From NCBI GenBank assembly GCA_947085425.1, contig CAMTWK010000019.1:1-64000 (forward strand): a DNA stretch of 64,000 bases. The letters are read 5' to 3'. Position numbers and translations under genes: made by a program. This document shows positions 1-9,284 of the stretch, in pieces (within the stretch, counting starts at the first letter, position 1; every line of letters starts with the position of its first letter). The stretch comes from UKL13-2 sp947085425 (GTDB lineage Bacteria; Pseudomonadota; Gammaproteobacteria; Burkholderiales; Usitatibacteraceae). The notes beneath the pieces are model-generated. The model searched no databases. It saw only the letters and a list, made by a program, of their open reading frames with translations, and was not told where the DNA came from.

Positions 1-74
1 ACAGGACCGTGAAACGACGTAGCGCCGATGATAGTGCGGTATACCCGTGCGAAAGTAGGTCATCGCCAAGACCC
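1..74 (+). rRNA. rrf: 5S ribosomal RNA, 3' part only
   Basis: The first bases match the 3' two-thirds of bacterial 5S rRNA: the block GAAACGACGTAGCGCCGATG, then a helix and the CGAAAGTAGG segment line up with the E. coli molecule from memory. The 5' part lies outside the window, and the exact 3' end (about 74) is estimated. A terminator follows at once, as expected for the end of an rRNA operon. Confidence 0.88.
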
Positions 75-82
75 TATATAAC

Positions 83-122
83 AAAAAGCCCAGTACAGAT
101 GTACTGGGCTTTTTGTTTTTTT
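83..122 (+). terminator. Rho-independent terminator after 5S rRNA
   Basis: Perfect 14-bp stem (83-96 with 101-114), loop AGAT, then a T-rich tail to 122. It ends the rRNA operon entering from the left. Confidence 0.92.
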
Positions 123-219
123 ACATCAATAAAATTATCGGTAATCTGTTGTCGCCGACCGAAAATTGACCCACTTATAGGGCAGACCCGGTCGATGCCT
201 TGCGGGCATCATGCCTTGA

Positions 220-2091
220 TCAAATCTCGACTTGTGTGCCCAGTTCAACTACGCGATTGCTGGGTATGCGGAAGTAGTCGGACACCTTGGCGGCCAAATG
301 CGACATCCATACAAACAGGTGTTGCCGCCAAACGGACATACCTCCCTTCCGAGTGGCAATGATCGACTCGCGGTTCACAAAAAAGCTCGTCTCCATCATG
401 TCGAACTTCATCGATTGCAACAGGCAATCTTTCATCATGATTGGCACATTGGGTGTTTCCTTAAAGCCATAGTGTGCGGTGACGCTATAAAAACCGTGAC
501 CGAGATTGTCAATCCAAATGTAATCTTCCTTGGGGACTCTTGGAATGTCCTCAATTTGGATCGACAGAACAATGACTCGGCCATGTAAAACTTTGTTGTG
601 TTTCAAATTGTGCAGCAATGCGTTCGGCACGCCGTCTGGATTGGTGGTCATAAATACACCCGTGCCTTCGACCCTCGGCGTATCCGATAAGGCGATTGAC
701 TCAACAAAACCTTTAAGCGGCATGGCACCGTCGTTTACCTTGCGGCGAACAATTTCCCGTCCGCGGCGCCAGGTGCTCATGATGGTGAAGACCGTCGCGC
801 CAATCAATAATGGAAACCACCCACCATCGATTATTTTTGTAAAAGTCGCCGATAAAAACATGATGTCATTGGCTAATATGACGGCGATGATGGTGATACT
901 GAAAACTGGATTCCATTTCCAAACTTTCCAAATGACAATAAATAGCAATAGCGTATCAATTGTCATCGTAAGCATGACCGCAATGCCGTAAGCAGCGGCC
1001 AAATTTTCCGAGCGTTCAAAAATCAACACCAAGGCAATAATGCCGGCGAGAAGCCCCCAATTGATGAACGGAACATAGATTTGGCCCGCTTCTCGTTCGT
1101 TGGTGTACTCAATGCTAAATCGTGGTAAATAACCGAGCTGAATCGCCTGTTTGGTCAAGCTGAATGCGCCGGAAATGACGGCTTGTGAAGCAATAATGGC
1201 GGCGGATGTCGCCAGCGCAATCAGAGGCAACAATGCCCAGTCGGGTGCCATCAAATAAAATGGATTGGTGATCGTACTATTATCTGCAAGTACCAGCGCG
1301 CCTTGTCCGAAGTAATTGAGCAGTAATGCCGGCCAAACAATGGTGAACCAACCCAAACGAATTGGGGTGCGTCCGAAATGCCCCATATCCGCGTAAAGTG
1401 CTTCACCACCGGTGACACACAATACGACTGCGCCGAGCGTAATCCATGCGGCAAATTTGTGCTCTATAAAAAACTGCCAGCTATACCAGGGATTTATTGC
1501 CGCCAAAATTTCCGGATGCTGCACAATTTGCAGAATGCCCAGCACCGCAAGCACCATAAACCATAACATCATGGTGGGCCCGAAAAACCGGGCAACAGCG
1601 GCTGTTCCATGTCTTTGGATGGCAAACAACCCAACCATTATCCCAATCGACACCGGCAAGATATATTTTTCCAGTGCGGGGGTCACTATTTTCAGCCCCT
1701 CGACTGCGGACAAAACCGACATGGCCGGGGTAATAATCGCGTCACCATAAAACATTGCCGCGCCAAACATACCCAGCGCGACCACCCACCAATGCAGCCG
1801 GGTGCCTTTGCGAAAGCAGCGCTGTGCCAACGCGGTCAATGCCAGAATGCCACCTTCGCCTTTGTTATCTGCGCGCATCATGAAAACGAGATATTTGACA
1901 GTAACCAGCGCAGTCATCGCCCAGAACATGACAGAAAGAATGCCGTATACCGTGATTTCATTCAGTGGAATCCCGTGAGCGGGACTAAATGACTCTTTAA
2001 AGGCATACAGCGGACTGGTACCAATGTCACCAAAGACAACGCCAACTGCACCGATGGTAAGCGCACTTATTTTTTTATTTGAATTGTCCAT
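220..2091 (-). CDS. kup: Kup-family low-affinity potassium uptake permease
   Basis: This is an inner-membrane K+ transporter that works as a K+/H+ symporter in characterised members. The protein has 623 residues, the usual Kup length. The family signature GDIGTSPLY is at residues 21-29. About twelve hydrophobic segments fill the first ~440 residues, followed by the soluble C-terminal domain typical of Kup. The start (MDNSNKK) is 20 residues before the signature, as in homologues, although no strong ribosome-binding site precedes it. A small GATGCC/GGCATC hairpin lies just past the stop (193-209), without a T run. The gene stands alone and is divergent from the peptidase gene to its right. Confidence 0.96.
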   Translation of the reverse strand: MDNSNKKISALTIGAVGVVFGDIGTSPLYAFKESFSPAHGIPLNEITVYGILSVMFWAMTALVTVKYLVFMMRADNKGEGGILALTALAQRCFRKGTRLHWWVVALGMFGAAMFYGDAIITPAMSVLSAVEGLKIVTPALEKYILPVSIGIMVGLFAIQRHGTAAVARFFGPTMMLWFMVLAVLGILQIVQHPEILAAINPWYSWQFFIEHKFAAWITLGAVVLCVTGGEALYADMGHFGRTPIRLGWFTIVWPALLLNYFGQGALVLADNSTITNPFYLMAPDWALLPLIALATSAAIIASQAVISGAFSLTKQAIQLGYLPRFSIEYTNEREAGQIYVPFINWGLLAGIIALVLIFERSENLAAAYGIAVMLTMTIDTLLLFIVIWKVWKWNPVFSITIIAVILANDIMFLSATFTKIIDGGWFPLLIGATVFTIMSTWRRGREIVRRKVNDGAMPLKGFVESIALSDTPRVEGTGVFMTTNPDGVPNALLHNLKHNKVLHGRVIVLSIQIEDIPRVPKEDYIWIDNLGHGFYSVTAHYGFKETPNVPIMMKDCLLQSMKFDMMETSFFVNRESIIATRKGGMSVWRQHLFVWMSHLAAKVSDYFRIPSNRVVELGTQVEI

Positions 2092-2456
2092 GCGGGGCTG
2101 ACTATCCGGGCATTCATTTTTTTGCTGACCGGTAGATGGTGATTTAAAAAAACTTCCAGTGTCGAGCGTTGACTGATTCGCCTCGACCTATTTGGGGGTT
2201 CCGGATGGTAGCCACCCTCTATGCGTTTTATTGCAGCGCAACATTACGCTTGTTTATAGGTAAAAGCAATCGCAGCGGTAATGTTGTAAGAGGTTATGGG
2301 TAAAAATTATACTCCATCAAATTCGCCAATTTGCCGTGCCTAAAACAGTAGAATAGGCTCCGTGCATTCTTTTCTAATAATGGCCTCGTAACGCGATGCG
2401 CAAATCGCGTTTGGCGGGCTGGCGTGAATATTGCCAAAAATAATTGACAAGCATTG
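2092..2456. other. Divergent intergenic region kup / S9 peptidase with a long hairpin
   Basis: This 365-bp gap has no convincing gene. It holds a 12-13-bp inverted repeat with one bulged base (2239-2250 with 2274-2286, 23-nt loop). A shorter repeat GTCGAG/CTCGAC lies at 2161-2166 and 2182-2187. A perfect TTGACA occurs at about 2442-2447, very close to the peptidase start. The promoters of both divergent genes must lie here, but I cannot assign them firmly. Confidence 0.5.
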
Positions 2457-4934
2457 ATGAACATCACTATGGCCAAACCCAATCCCAGTGCCTACAGTCA
2501 ACTTGGACGAATTTTTTTCTGTGCGGCAATTGCAGTTGCTTTTTCAGCCCATGCCAACGATGCCACCCGTTATCAATTGCCGCCGGTGGCGATGATTGAA
2601 ATGGTTGATGCACAACTTATTCCACAGACCCTTGTGTCACCCAATAATGATTGGATTGTATTGATGGATCGGCCGGCGTTGCCATCCGTAAATGAGCTTG
2701 CACAACCCGAGCTGCGACTTGCCGGTCTGCGCATTAATCCGCGCAGCAATGACTTAAGTCGAACCAACAATGCAACCGGCATGCGATTGGTCAAAATTGC
2801 CGACCGCATCGAGCGAATTGTTACTGGTTTGCCAGGTGGGGCGCGCATTGGCGATGTGCTCTGGTCGCCGGATGGCAAACGTATTGCGATGACGGTGGTG
2901 CGTGAAACGTCTATCGAGCTCATGGTGATGGACGTCACCAATGGTTTTCATGTAAAACGCGTCACCGATCGACCATTAAATGGCGTGATGGGCCGTGCAT
3001 TTTCATGGTTCGGCGACAGCAAATCGTTATTGGTTGCATTGATACCGCATGGCCGCGGCGCACCACCAAAGGTGCCCTTGGGCGCATCCGGTCCGTCCAT
3101 TCTGGAAAATATGGGCAAACGAAATGTCGCCCGGACCTACCAAAATTTATTGAAGTCGACGCATGATGAGGCTTTGTTCGACTACTATGCAGCAGCCGAT
3201 GTTTCCAGAGTATGGCTTGACGGAAAAATTGCGCAGATCGCCACCGGTGTCGTGCGTGGTTTTGCCGCCTCACCGGACGGTCAGTACGCGATGGTACAAA
3301 CAATCAAACGCCCATATTCGTACAACGTGCCGGTCAGCAGATTTCCAGTAAAGACGGAGATACGTGATGCATTGGAGGCCAATATTGGCGGGCTGGTGCG
3401 GGTGTTGTCGGAGACCCCGCTCACGGAGGACGAAGAGCTCGATGCCGATGCCGTGCAAAAAGGACCGCGGCAATATTCTTGGCGCAGTGATGCCAATGCC
3501 ACCATTACATGGGCGCAAGCCATTGAAATGCGCAAGAATGGTTTAGGCGACTATTTATTCATGCTTGTTTCGCCCTTTGACGGCGAACCGGTATTGCTGG
3601 AAAAAATGGAATTGCGTTACCAGAGCATTTTATGGGGCAACGACAATGTTGCGTTGTTAACCGAAGCCTCACGCAAATCCCGCAAGTCCGTCACCTGGCG
3701 GGTTTATCCGGGGGAGCCCACCCGCAACGCAGTGAAATTTTTTGAGCGCTCATTGGAGGATCGTTATAACGACCCCGGCACGCCGGTCACGGAAACGAAT
3801 CCCAGGGGATACCGGGTATTGGATCTTTCTCACGATGGCCGGGCAATTTATTTAAGCGGCACTGGTGCGTCACCGGAAGGTGATCGACCGTTTGTGGATC
3901 GCTTGGAATTGGAAAGCAGGGAAACGAGGCGATTATTCCGATCGGAGGCTCCTTACTACGACGCGCCGATGGCAGTTATTGACGACAGCGTCAATGCGAG
4001 CGCGATCAAGCTTTTGTTGCAGCGGGAAAGCGCGGCCGATGCCCCCAACATGTATTTGCGTGACTTGAACAGTGGCAAGATGCAGCAATTAACAAAATTT
4101 GCGACGCCAAAAAATCCGCTGGCAAATGTCACAAGAGAAATCATCAAATATAAACGTCGCGACGGTCTTGACCTATCGGCGACGTTGTATTTGCCTGCCG
4201 GATTCAAGCGCGGTGATGAGCCGCTCCCATTGCTGATGTGGGCTTATCCGCGCGAATTTCGCTCGGCGGACGCGGCGGGACAATTTTCCGGATCACCGTA
4301 TCGGTATGTACGTCCGAGCTTTTCCGGCCCGCTGCCATTTTTAACGCAGGGATATGCCGTATTGGATAACCCGGCCATGCCGATTGTGGCCGAGAATGGC
4401 AAGGAACCCAATGACAACTATTTGCCACAGTTGATCGCCAGTGCCGAGGCGGCAATTGACGAGGTGGTGCGGCGCGGGGTTGCCGACCGCAGTAAAATCG
4501 CCGTGGGCGGGCATTCCTACGGGGCATTCATGGTCGCCAACCTGCTGGCACACACCAAGCTGTTTGCCGCCGGCATTGCCGAAAGTGGTGCCTACAACCG
4601 CACACTGACACCCTTCGGCTTTCAGGCGGAAGACCGAACCTATTGGAAAGCGCGTGACGTGTACAGCCAAATGTCGCCGTTTAATTACGCCGACCAGATC
4701 AAAACCCCATTGTTGTTGATCCACGGCGAGGCGGACTCGAACACCGGCACCTTCCCGGTGCAAAGCGAGCGTTTTTACCAGGCCATTCGCGGCATGGGTG
4801 GAACCGCGCGGCTGGTGATGCTGCCCTATGAGGATCACGGCTACCGTGGCCGCGAATCGGTGCTGCACCGGTTATGGGAAGAGCATCGTTGGCTCGAAAA
4901 GTTTGTCAAGACTGGTGACAAGAAGCGCGGTTGA
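2457..4934 (+). CDS. Secreted S9-family serine peptidase (prolyl oligopeptidase fold, glutamyl-peptidase-like)
   Basis: The product has 825 residues. The N-terminal ~35 residues form a signal peptide (hydrophobic IFFCAAIAVAFSAHA), so it is exported. A beta-propeller region (WSPDGKRIAM, ASPDGQYAMV) precedes a C-terminal alpha/beta-hydrolase domain. The catalytic triad can be placed: Ser687 in GGHSYG, Asp760 in HGEADSN and His794 in EDHGYRG. The architecture and the ASPYDYR-like early segment recall the S9D glutamyl endopeptidase-like group. Precise specificity cannot be read from sequence. Start: TTG 2454, ATG 2457 and ATG 2469 are all in frame with no clear ribosome-binding site; 2457 is chosen provisionally. 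Confidence 0.88.
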   Translation: MNITMAKPNPSAYSQLGRIFFCAAIAVAFSAHANDATRYQLPPVAMIEMVDAQLIPQTLVSPNNDWIVLMDRPALPSVNELAQPELRLAGLRINPRSNDLSRTNNATGMRLVKIADRIERIVTGLPGGARIGDVLWSPDGKRIAMTVVRETSIELMVMDVTNGFHVKRVTDRPLNGVMGRAFSWFGDSKSLLVALIPHGRGAPPKVPLGASGPSILENMGKRNVARTYQNLLKSTHDEALFDYYAAADVSRVWLDGKIAQIATGVVRGFAASPDGQYAMVQTIKRPYSYNVPVSRFPVKTEIRDALEANIGGLVRVLSETPLTEDEELDADAVQKGPRQYSWRSDANATITWAQAIEMRKNGLGDYLFMLVSPFDGEPVLLEKMELRYQSILWGNDNVALLTEASRKSRKSVTWRVYPGEPTRNAVKFFERSLEDRYNDPGTPVTETNPRGYRVLDLSHDGRAIYLSGTGASPEGDRPFVDRLELESRETRRLFRSEAPYYDAPMAVIDDSVNASAIKLLLQRESAADAPNMYLRDLNSGKMQQLTKFATPKNPLANVTREIIKYKRRDGLDLSATLYLPAGFKRGDEPLPLLMWAYPREFRSADAAGQFSGSPYRYVRPSFSGPLPFLTQGYAVLDNPAMPIVAENGKEPNDNYLPQLIASAEAAIDEVVRRGVADRSKIAVGGHSYGAFMVANLLAHTKLFAAGIAESGAYNRTLTPFGFQAEDRTYWKARDVYSQMSPFNYADQIKTPLLLIHGEADSNTGTFPVQSERFYQAIRGMGGTARLVMLPYEDHGYRGRESVLHRLWEEHRWLEKFVKTGDKKRG

Positions 4935-4949
4935 TGTTTGTTATTGGGA

Positions 4950-4978
4950 TTGCAAAAACACGCAAAAACCGTCATAAT
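4950..4978 (+). promoter_or_regulatory. Sigma-70 promoter for the tRNA gene
   Basis: TTGCAA (4950-4955), a 17-bp spacer and CATAAT (4973-4978) lie 38 bp before the tRNA. The GC-rich stretch CTGCGGCC follows the -10 box, as in stable-RNA promoters under stringent control; that regulation is inferred. Confidence 0.7.
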
Positions 4979-5015
4979 CTGCGGCCTTTACTGGGATGTA
5001 CCAAGCGGGTAAAGA

Positions 5016-5092
5016 GGCCAATTAGCTCAGCCGGTTAGAGCAACGGAATCATAATCCGTGGGTCCCCTGTTCGAATCAGGGATTGGCCACCA
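5016..5092 (+). tRNA. tRNA with CAT anticodon (elongator Met; Ile2 not excluded)
   Basis: A 77-nt cloverleaf with encoded CCA. The acceptor stem is GGCCAAT/ATTGGCC, the D arm AGCTCAG..GGTTAGAGC, the anticodon stem ACGGA/TCCGT around ATCATAA, and the T arm carries GTTCGAATC. The CAT anticodon is shared by elongator tRNA-Met and by tRNA-Ile2, in which TilS modifies C34 to lysidine. The discriminating acceptor pairs are mixed here: C4-G69 is Ile2-like and A5-U68 is Met-like. It does not have the initiator-type C1 mismatch. It has its own promoter and terminator. Confidence 0.93.
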
Positions 5093-5097
5093 ATCAT

Positions 5098-5133
5098 CAA
5101 CAAAGGCCGACCTCATGTCGGCCTTTGTTGCTT
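5098..5133 (+). terminator. Rho-independent terminator after the tRNA
   Basis: A 14-bp perfect stem (5098-5111 with 5117-5130), loop CTCAT and a short T-rich tail. It separates the tRNA unit from the miaB operon. Confidence 0.85.
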
Positions 5134-5271
5134 TGGCAACATCATCAACCAATGTTTTGATGCGCTGTCAAACTCGCGCATGTGCCGGTGAAAAAGTATA
5201 TTTTCCGGAGCGGCTGTTTTCATTCATTTCACAAACCTGCCCGGCATAACCGCCGAGACCCAGGAGGCACG

Positions 5272-6720
5272 ATGTCATTAGAATCAACCGATTTTCCCGC
5301 CGCGTCGACTTCATCTGTCGACCCCAAGCATCCTGCACATCTCCCCGCAGATCAGCCGCCTAAAAAAGTCTTTATCAAGACCTTTGGTTGCCAAATGAAC
5401 GTATATGACTCGGACATGATGGCCGATGTCCTGGCGGCAGAAAAGGGATACACCAAGACAGATCGCGCGGAAGATGCCGATCTCATTTTGTTGAACACCT
5501 GTTCTGTGCGGGAAAAAGCCAGCGAAAAAATGTTTTCTGATTTGGGCCGCCTGCGCGAAATGAAGGATGCGAGGCCCGGGTTGTTGATTGGTGTGGGTGG
5601 CTGTGTGGCGTCGCAAGAAGGCGATGCGCTGGTTAAACGTGCGCCGTATGTTGATCTGGTATTTGGCCCGCAGACCTTGCATCGTTTGCCGGCGATGCTT
5701 GATGCCCAACAAAAATTGCAAATATCTCAGGTGGATATTTCCTTCCCTGAAAATGAAAAATTCGACAATATGCCGCCGGCGCGTGTGGATGGTGCCACCG
5801 CCTTTGTGTCGATCATGGAGGGCTGCTCGAAATATTGCAGTTTTTGTGTGGTGCCCTACACACGTGGCGAGGAAATTTCCCGGCCACTCGCCGATGTCCT
5901 GGCGGACATTCACAAACTTGCGGCCCGCGGCGTCAAAGAGGTGACGTTGCTCGGCCAAAACGTCAATGCGTATATCGGCAAAATGATCGATGACGACGGC
6001 GAAGAAGCGGAAGCCGATTTTGCCTACCTGCTGACTGTCGTGCATGGCATCGCGCAAATCGAGCGCATCCGTTACACCACCTCGCACCCGCTGGAATTCA
6101 CCCAGCGGTTGATCGATTGTTATGCCAAGCTGCCCAAGCTGGTGTCGCAATTGCACCTGCCGGTGCAGGCGGGCAGCGACAAAGTTCTCGCCGCCATGAA
6201 ACGCGGCTACACGGTGATGGAATACAAATCGATTATTCGCAGATTGCGCGAGAAACGCCCGGGTATTTCAATTTCAAGCGACTTTATCGTAGGTTTTCCC
6301 GGTGAAAGCGAGGACGATTTTTTGCGCACCATGAAACTGATTGATGACGTTCAGTTTGACGGCGCATTTTCGTTTGTGTACTCACGCCGTCCGGGCACAC
6401 CCGCGGCGAGTCTGCTTGATGACACCCCACAGGAGGTGAAACTCAAACGCCTGCGCCACATGCAAAAAGTGCTGGAAGCGCAATCCACCGCCATCTCGGA
6501 AAATATGGTGGGCAGTGTGCAGCGGGTGCTGGTAGAAGGTGTCTCGCGCAAGGACGCCAATGAATTGATGGCACGCACCGACAACAACCGGGTGGTGAAT
6601 TTTCCGGGAGACATGCGCCTGATCGGACACTTTGTGGATGTGGTCATCACCGAGGCCATGCATTTCACCTTGCGCGCCAGAGTTGTCACACAGGATGACG
6701 AAACCATGGCGGCAGAGTGA
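5272..6720 (+). CDS. miaB: tRNA-2-methylthio-N6-dimethylallyladenosine synthase
   Basis: MiaB is a radical-SAM methylthiotransferase that converts i6A37 to ms2i6A37 in tRNAs reading UNN codons. All six cluster cysteines are present: C40 (FGCQMN), C77 (NTCSVR) and C111 (GGCVAS) in the N-terminal MTTase domain, and C185, C189 and C192 (GCSKYCSFC) for the radical-SAM cluster. A TRAM domain ends the protein. The start at 5272 is preceded by AGGAGG and gives 482 residues, about family length. An in-frame upstream ATG at 5182 is disfavoured. It is the first gene of a long forward operon; its stop overlaps the next start. Confidence 0.97.
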   Translation: MSLESTDFPAASTSSVDPKHPAHLPADQPPKKVFIKTFGCQMNVYDSDMMADVLAAEKGYTKTDRAEDADLILLNTCSVREKASEKMFSDLGRLREMKDARPGLLIGVGGCVASQEGDALVKRAPYVDLVFGPQTLHRLPAMLDAQQKLQISQVDISFPENEKFDNMPPARVDGATAFVSIMEGCSKYCSFCVVPYTRGEEISRPLADVLADIHKLAARGVKEVTLLGQNVNAYIGKMIDDDGEEAEADFAYLLTVVHGIAQIERIRYTTSHPLEFTQRLIDCYAKLPKLVSQLHLPVQAGSDKVLAAMKRGYTVMEYKSIIRRLREKRPGISISSDFIVGFPGESEDDFLRTMKLIDDVQFDGAFSFVYSRRPGTPAASLLDDTPQEVKLKRLRHMQKVLEAQSTAISENMVGSVQRVLVEGVSRKDANELMARTDNNRVVNFPGDMRLIGHFVDVVITEAMHFTLRARVVTQDDETMAAE

Positions 6721-7694
6721 TGAAGCCCGCCTCGCTCGAATTTTCGTTCACCCCCGTCAACAACCGCCGCCTCAACGTGCTGTGCGGCGCGCTCGACGCC
6801 AACCTGCGGCAGATCGAGGCCACGCTTGACGTATCCATCTCCCGGCGCGGTGAAAAATTTTTGGTGTCGGGGGAGCGCGACAACATTAAAGTCGCGGCCA
6901 GGGCGCTGAACCGTTTTTACGCCAAGGCAAACAAGGACATGTCCGCCGAGGAAATTCAACTTGGCCTGGTGGAATTGCAGAATGTGCGCGACATGAATTC
7001 TCCCAAGCTGGTGATGAACAACGGTGACGTGGTGTTGCACACCCGCCGCGCCGACTTGCGTGCGCGCACCGAGCGCCAGACACACTACCTTCAGACCATC
7101 CAAACCCATGACATCACCTTTGGCGTGGGCCCGGCCGGAACGGGTAAAACGTATTTGGCGGTCGCCTGCGCGGTCGATGCCTTCGAACGTGATCAGGTCA
7201 AGCGCATTGTGTTGACGCGCCCGGCGGTGGAGGCCGGCGAGCGCCTTGGATTTTTGCCGGGCGATCTGTCGCAAAAAGTTGATCCGTATTTGCGGCCGTT
7301 ATATGACGCGCTTTATGATTTGCTGGGTTTTGACAAAGTCAGCCGGATGTTTGAACGCAGTCAAATTGAAGTGGCACCGTTGGCGTTTATGCGCGGTCGT
7401 ACGCTTAATCATTCATTTATTATTCTCGACGAGGCGCAAAATACCACGCCGGAACAAATGAAAATGTTTTTGACGCGGGTTGGATTTGGCACCAAGGCGG
7501 TGATCACTGGCGACGTCACCCAGGTCGACTTAAAGATTGGCCAATTGAGCGGACTGGTTGACGCGCGTAATGTGTTGTACGGGATACCGGGTATTGGCTT
7601 TACCATTTTTCAGGCCGCAGACGTGGTTCGTCATCCCATTGTTCAGGCGATTGTTTCGGCCTACGATGAACATACCAAAACGCGGCGCAATTAA
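6720..7694 (+). CDS. ybeZ: PhoH-family ATPase (YbeZ)
   Basis: A 324-residue PhoH-like P-loop ATPase. Walker A GPAGTGKT lies near residues 137-144 and Walker B IILDEAQN near 234-241. In Proteobacteria YbeZ is coupled to YbeY in rRNA processing and ribosome quality control, and the two genes are neighbours here. The ATG at 6720 overlaps the miaB stop by one base; a GTG at 6717 is an alternative. The overlap implies translational coupling. An N-terminal KH/R3H-like segment precedes the ATPase domain, as in the family. Confidence 0.95.
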   Translation: MKPASLEFSFTPVNNRRLNVLCGALDANLRQIEATLDVSISRRGEKFLVSGERDNIKVAARALNRFYAKANKDMSAEEIQLGLVELQNVRDMNSPKLVMNNGDVVLHTRRADLRARTERQTHYLQTIQTHDITFGVGPAGTGKTYLAVACAVDAFERDQVKRIVLTRPAVEAGERLGFLPGDLSQKVDPYLRPLYDALYDLLGFDKVSRMFERSQIEVAPLAFMRGRTLNHSFIILDEAQNTTPEQMKMFLTRVGFGTKAVITGDVTQVDLKIGQLSGLVDARNVLYGIPGIGFTIFQAADVVRHPIVQAIVSAYDEHTKTRRN

Positions 7695-7779
7695 AAATGA
7701 AACATGTCTATCGGCGGCGTGTTTCGGGCAAAAGTTCCCCAAGCGTGGCGCGGATAGTCGATTTTCATAAAGTTTTGGC

Positions 7780-8298
7780 ATGAATAAGCCAACCAAGCGG
7801 GAGCCATCAACAGTCGCGGTGCAATGTGTGAGCCGACTGCGCAATATTCCCAGCGCCGCCATGTTCAAAAAATGGCTGCAAGCGGCATTGGAGGCAGTAA
7901 ACAAGGCAGCCCAAATCACGGTTCGGATTGTCAATGCTGCGGAGGCGCGCAACCTCAACTCAGCATTTCGCGGCAAGGACTATGCGACCAACGTGTTGAC
8001 CTTTGTTTATCATGAAAACGACGCCCCGTTATTGGTGGGCGATATTGTTCTGTGCGCGCCGGTGGTGGCGCGTGAAGCCAAAGCGCAGAAAAAATTATTA
8101 AACGATCATTACGCGCATCTGACCATTCATGGCGTGTTGCACTTGGCGGGTCTTGACCATGAAACCTCGCGCGAAGCGCTGGTGATGGAGTCTGCCGAGA
8201 TCAAAATCCTCGCTACACTGGGGATCGGCAACCCTTATGACGAGTCGTTTGATATCAACCACGAAGCGGTGTTGGCTGTGCCGAGTGCGGTAAAATAG
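7780..8298 (+). CDS. ybeY: Endoribonuclease YbeY (rRNA maturation factor)
   Basis: YbeY is a zinc-dependent single-strand endoribonuclease for 16S rRNA 3' maturation and 70S quality control. The diagnostic zinc motif HxxxHxxxxxH is complete: H117, H121 and H127 in IHGVLHLAGLDHE. The protein has 172 residues, slightly longer than most. The 85-bp gap after ybeZ holds no other gene. The neighbours ybeZ, corC and lnt are the standard partners of ybeY. Confidence 0.96.
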   Translation: MNKPTKREPSTVAVQCVSRLRNIPSAAMFKKWLQAALEAVNKAAQITVRIVNAAEARNLNSAFRGKDYATNVLTFVYHENDAPLLVGDIVLCAPVVAREAKAQKKLLNDHYAHLTIHGVLHLAGLDHETSREALVMESAEIKILATLGIGNPYDESFDINHEAVLAVPSAVK

Positions 8299-8377
8299 CC
8301 AAATCTCAACAGCAAGCCGCCAATGAAAATCGGGTGCGCAGGGGCCGAATTTTCTGCGGCCATGCAATCTGATCAAA

Positions 8378-9265
8378 ATGCGCGGCGATGACCGAATGGA
8401 AGATGGGCCGAAACGATCGTTAATGGAGCGACTCTCCTCGATGTTGCTGAGGGAGCCCGAGGATCGCGATCAACTGGTGGCGTTGTTACACGGCGCGCTG
8501 GAAAACGAATTGTTGGATGCGGATGCGCTCACCATGATCGAAGGGGTGATGCAGGTATCCGAAATGCAGGTGCGCGATGTCATGATTCCGCGCTCACAAA
8601 TGGACATGATTGACGTTGAAGAGGAGCCAAACCAGTTCATTCCAAGCGTAATTGAAACCGCCCACTCCCGTTTTCCGGTGTTCGAAAATTCACGCGACAA
8701 TGTGATCGGTATTTTGCTGGCAAAGGATTTGTTGCGGTATTACGCAAATTCCGACGAATTTGATGTGCGCGATATGCTGCGACCGGCGGTGTTTGTTCCG
8801 GAGTCGAAACGCCTGAATGTGTTGTTACGGGAATTCAAGGCCAACCGCAATCACATCGCCATGGTTGTTGACGAATATGGCGGTGTAGCCGGCATCATCA
8901 CCATCGAAGACGTTCTTGAGCAAATTGTCGGCGATATCGAGGATGAGTTTGACTTTGATGAAACGGAAGACAATATTCTGCCGGACAAGGGCGGTCGTTT
9001 TCGGGTCAAGGCGGTGACGGAAATTGGCGACTTTAACGCGCACTTTGCCACCCACTTTTCCGACGAGGAGTTTGATACGGTTGGTGGGCTGGTTGTGAGC
9101 CATTTTGGTCACGTTCCAAAACGCAACGAATCCATCACCTTTAGTGGTTTTCGTTTTCTGGTGCTGCGTGCAGACAGCCGCAGGGTGCATTCGTTGATGG
9201 TTGAACGTCTGCTGGTCGACCAAGGTGGCGCGGACCCGGCAATCGCGGTCGGCAAAACGGCGTAA
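8378..9265 (+). CDS. corC: CorC/YbeX-family CBS-domain protein
   Basis: A 295-residue soluble protein with paired CBS domains (about residues 70-190, including MIPRSQMDMI and VVDEYGGVAGIITIEDVLEQIVGDIEDE) and a C-terminal CorC_HlyC transporter-associated domain. It was historically linked to Mg2+/Co2+ efflux, and more recently to ribosome metabolism through its link to ybeY. It lacks the membrane DUF21 domain, so it is the YbeX type. ATG 8378 is used; ATG 8396 (MEDGPKRS) is an alternative. It lies between ybeY and lnt as in many Proteobacteria. Confidence 0.94.
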   Translation: MRGDDRMEDGPKRSLMERLSSMLLREPEDRDQLVALLHGALENELLDADALTMIEGVMQVSEMQVRDVMIPRSQMDMIDVEEEPNQFIPSVIETAHSRFPVFENSRDNVIGILLAKDLLRYYANSDEFDVRDMLRPAVFVPESKRLNVLLREFKANRNHIAMVVDEYGGVAGIITIEDVLEQIVGDIEDEFDFDETEDNILPDKGGRFRVKAVTEIGDFNAHFATHFSDEEFDTVGGLVVSHFGHVPKRNESITFSGFRFLVLRADSRRVHSLMVERLLVDQGGADPAIAVGKTA

Positions 9266-9284
9266 TACCAACTATCGGCTGATT

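Noticed and set aside
193..209. Terminator for kup
   Set aside because: Hairpin GATGCC/GGCATC is present, but no T run follows in the direction of kup transcription.
5311..6156. Open frame of 281 codons on the reverse strand
   Set aside because: It is entirely inside miaB, antisense, and its translation is rich in His/Arg/Gln as expected for a shadow frame.
6351..7274. Open frame of 307 codons on the reverse strand across miaB/ybeZ
   Set aside because: It overlaps two well-identified genes. Its composition is that of a complement frame and no family resemblance was seen.
9201..9284. ATG start for Lnt inside corC
   Set aside because: It adds 28 hydrophilic residues before the first membrane helix. 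The GTG at 9285 gives E. coli-like active-site numbering.
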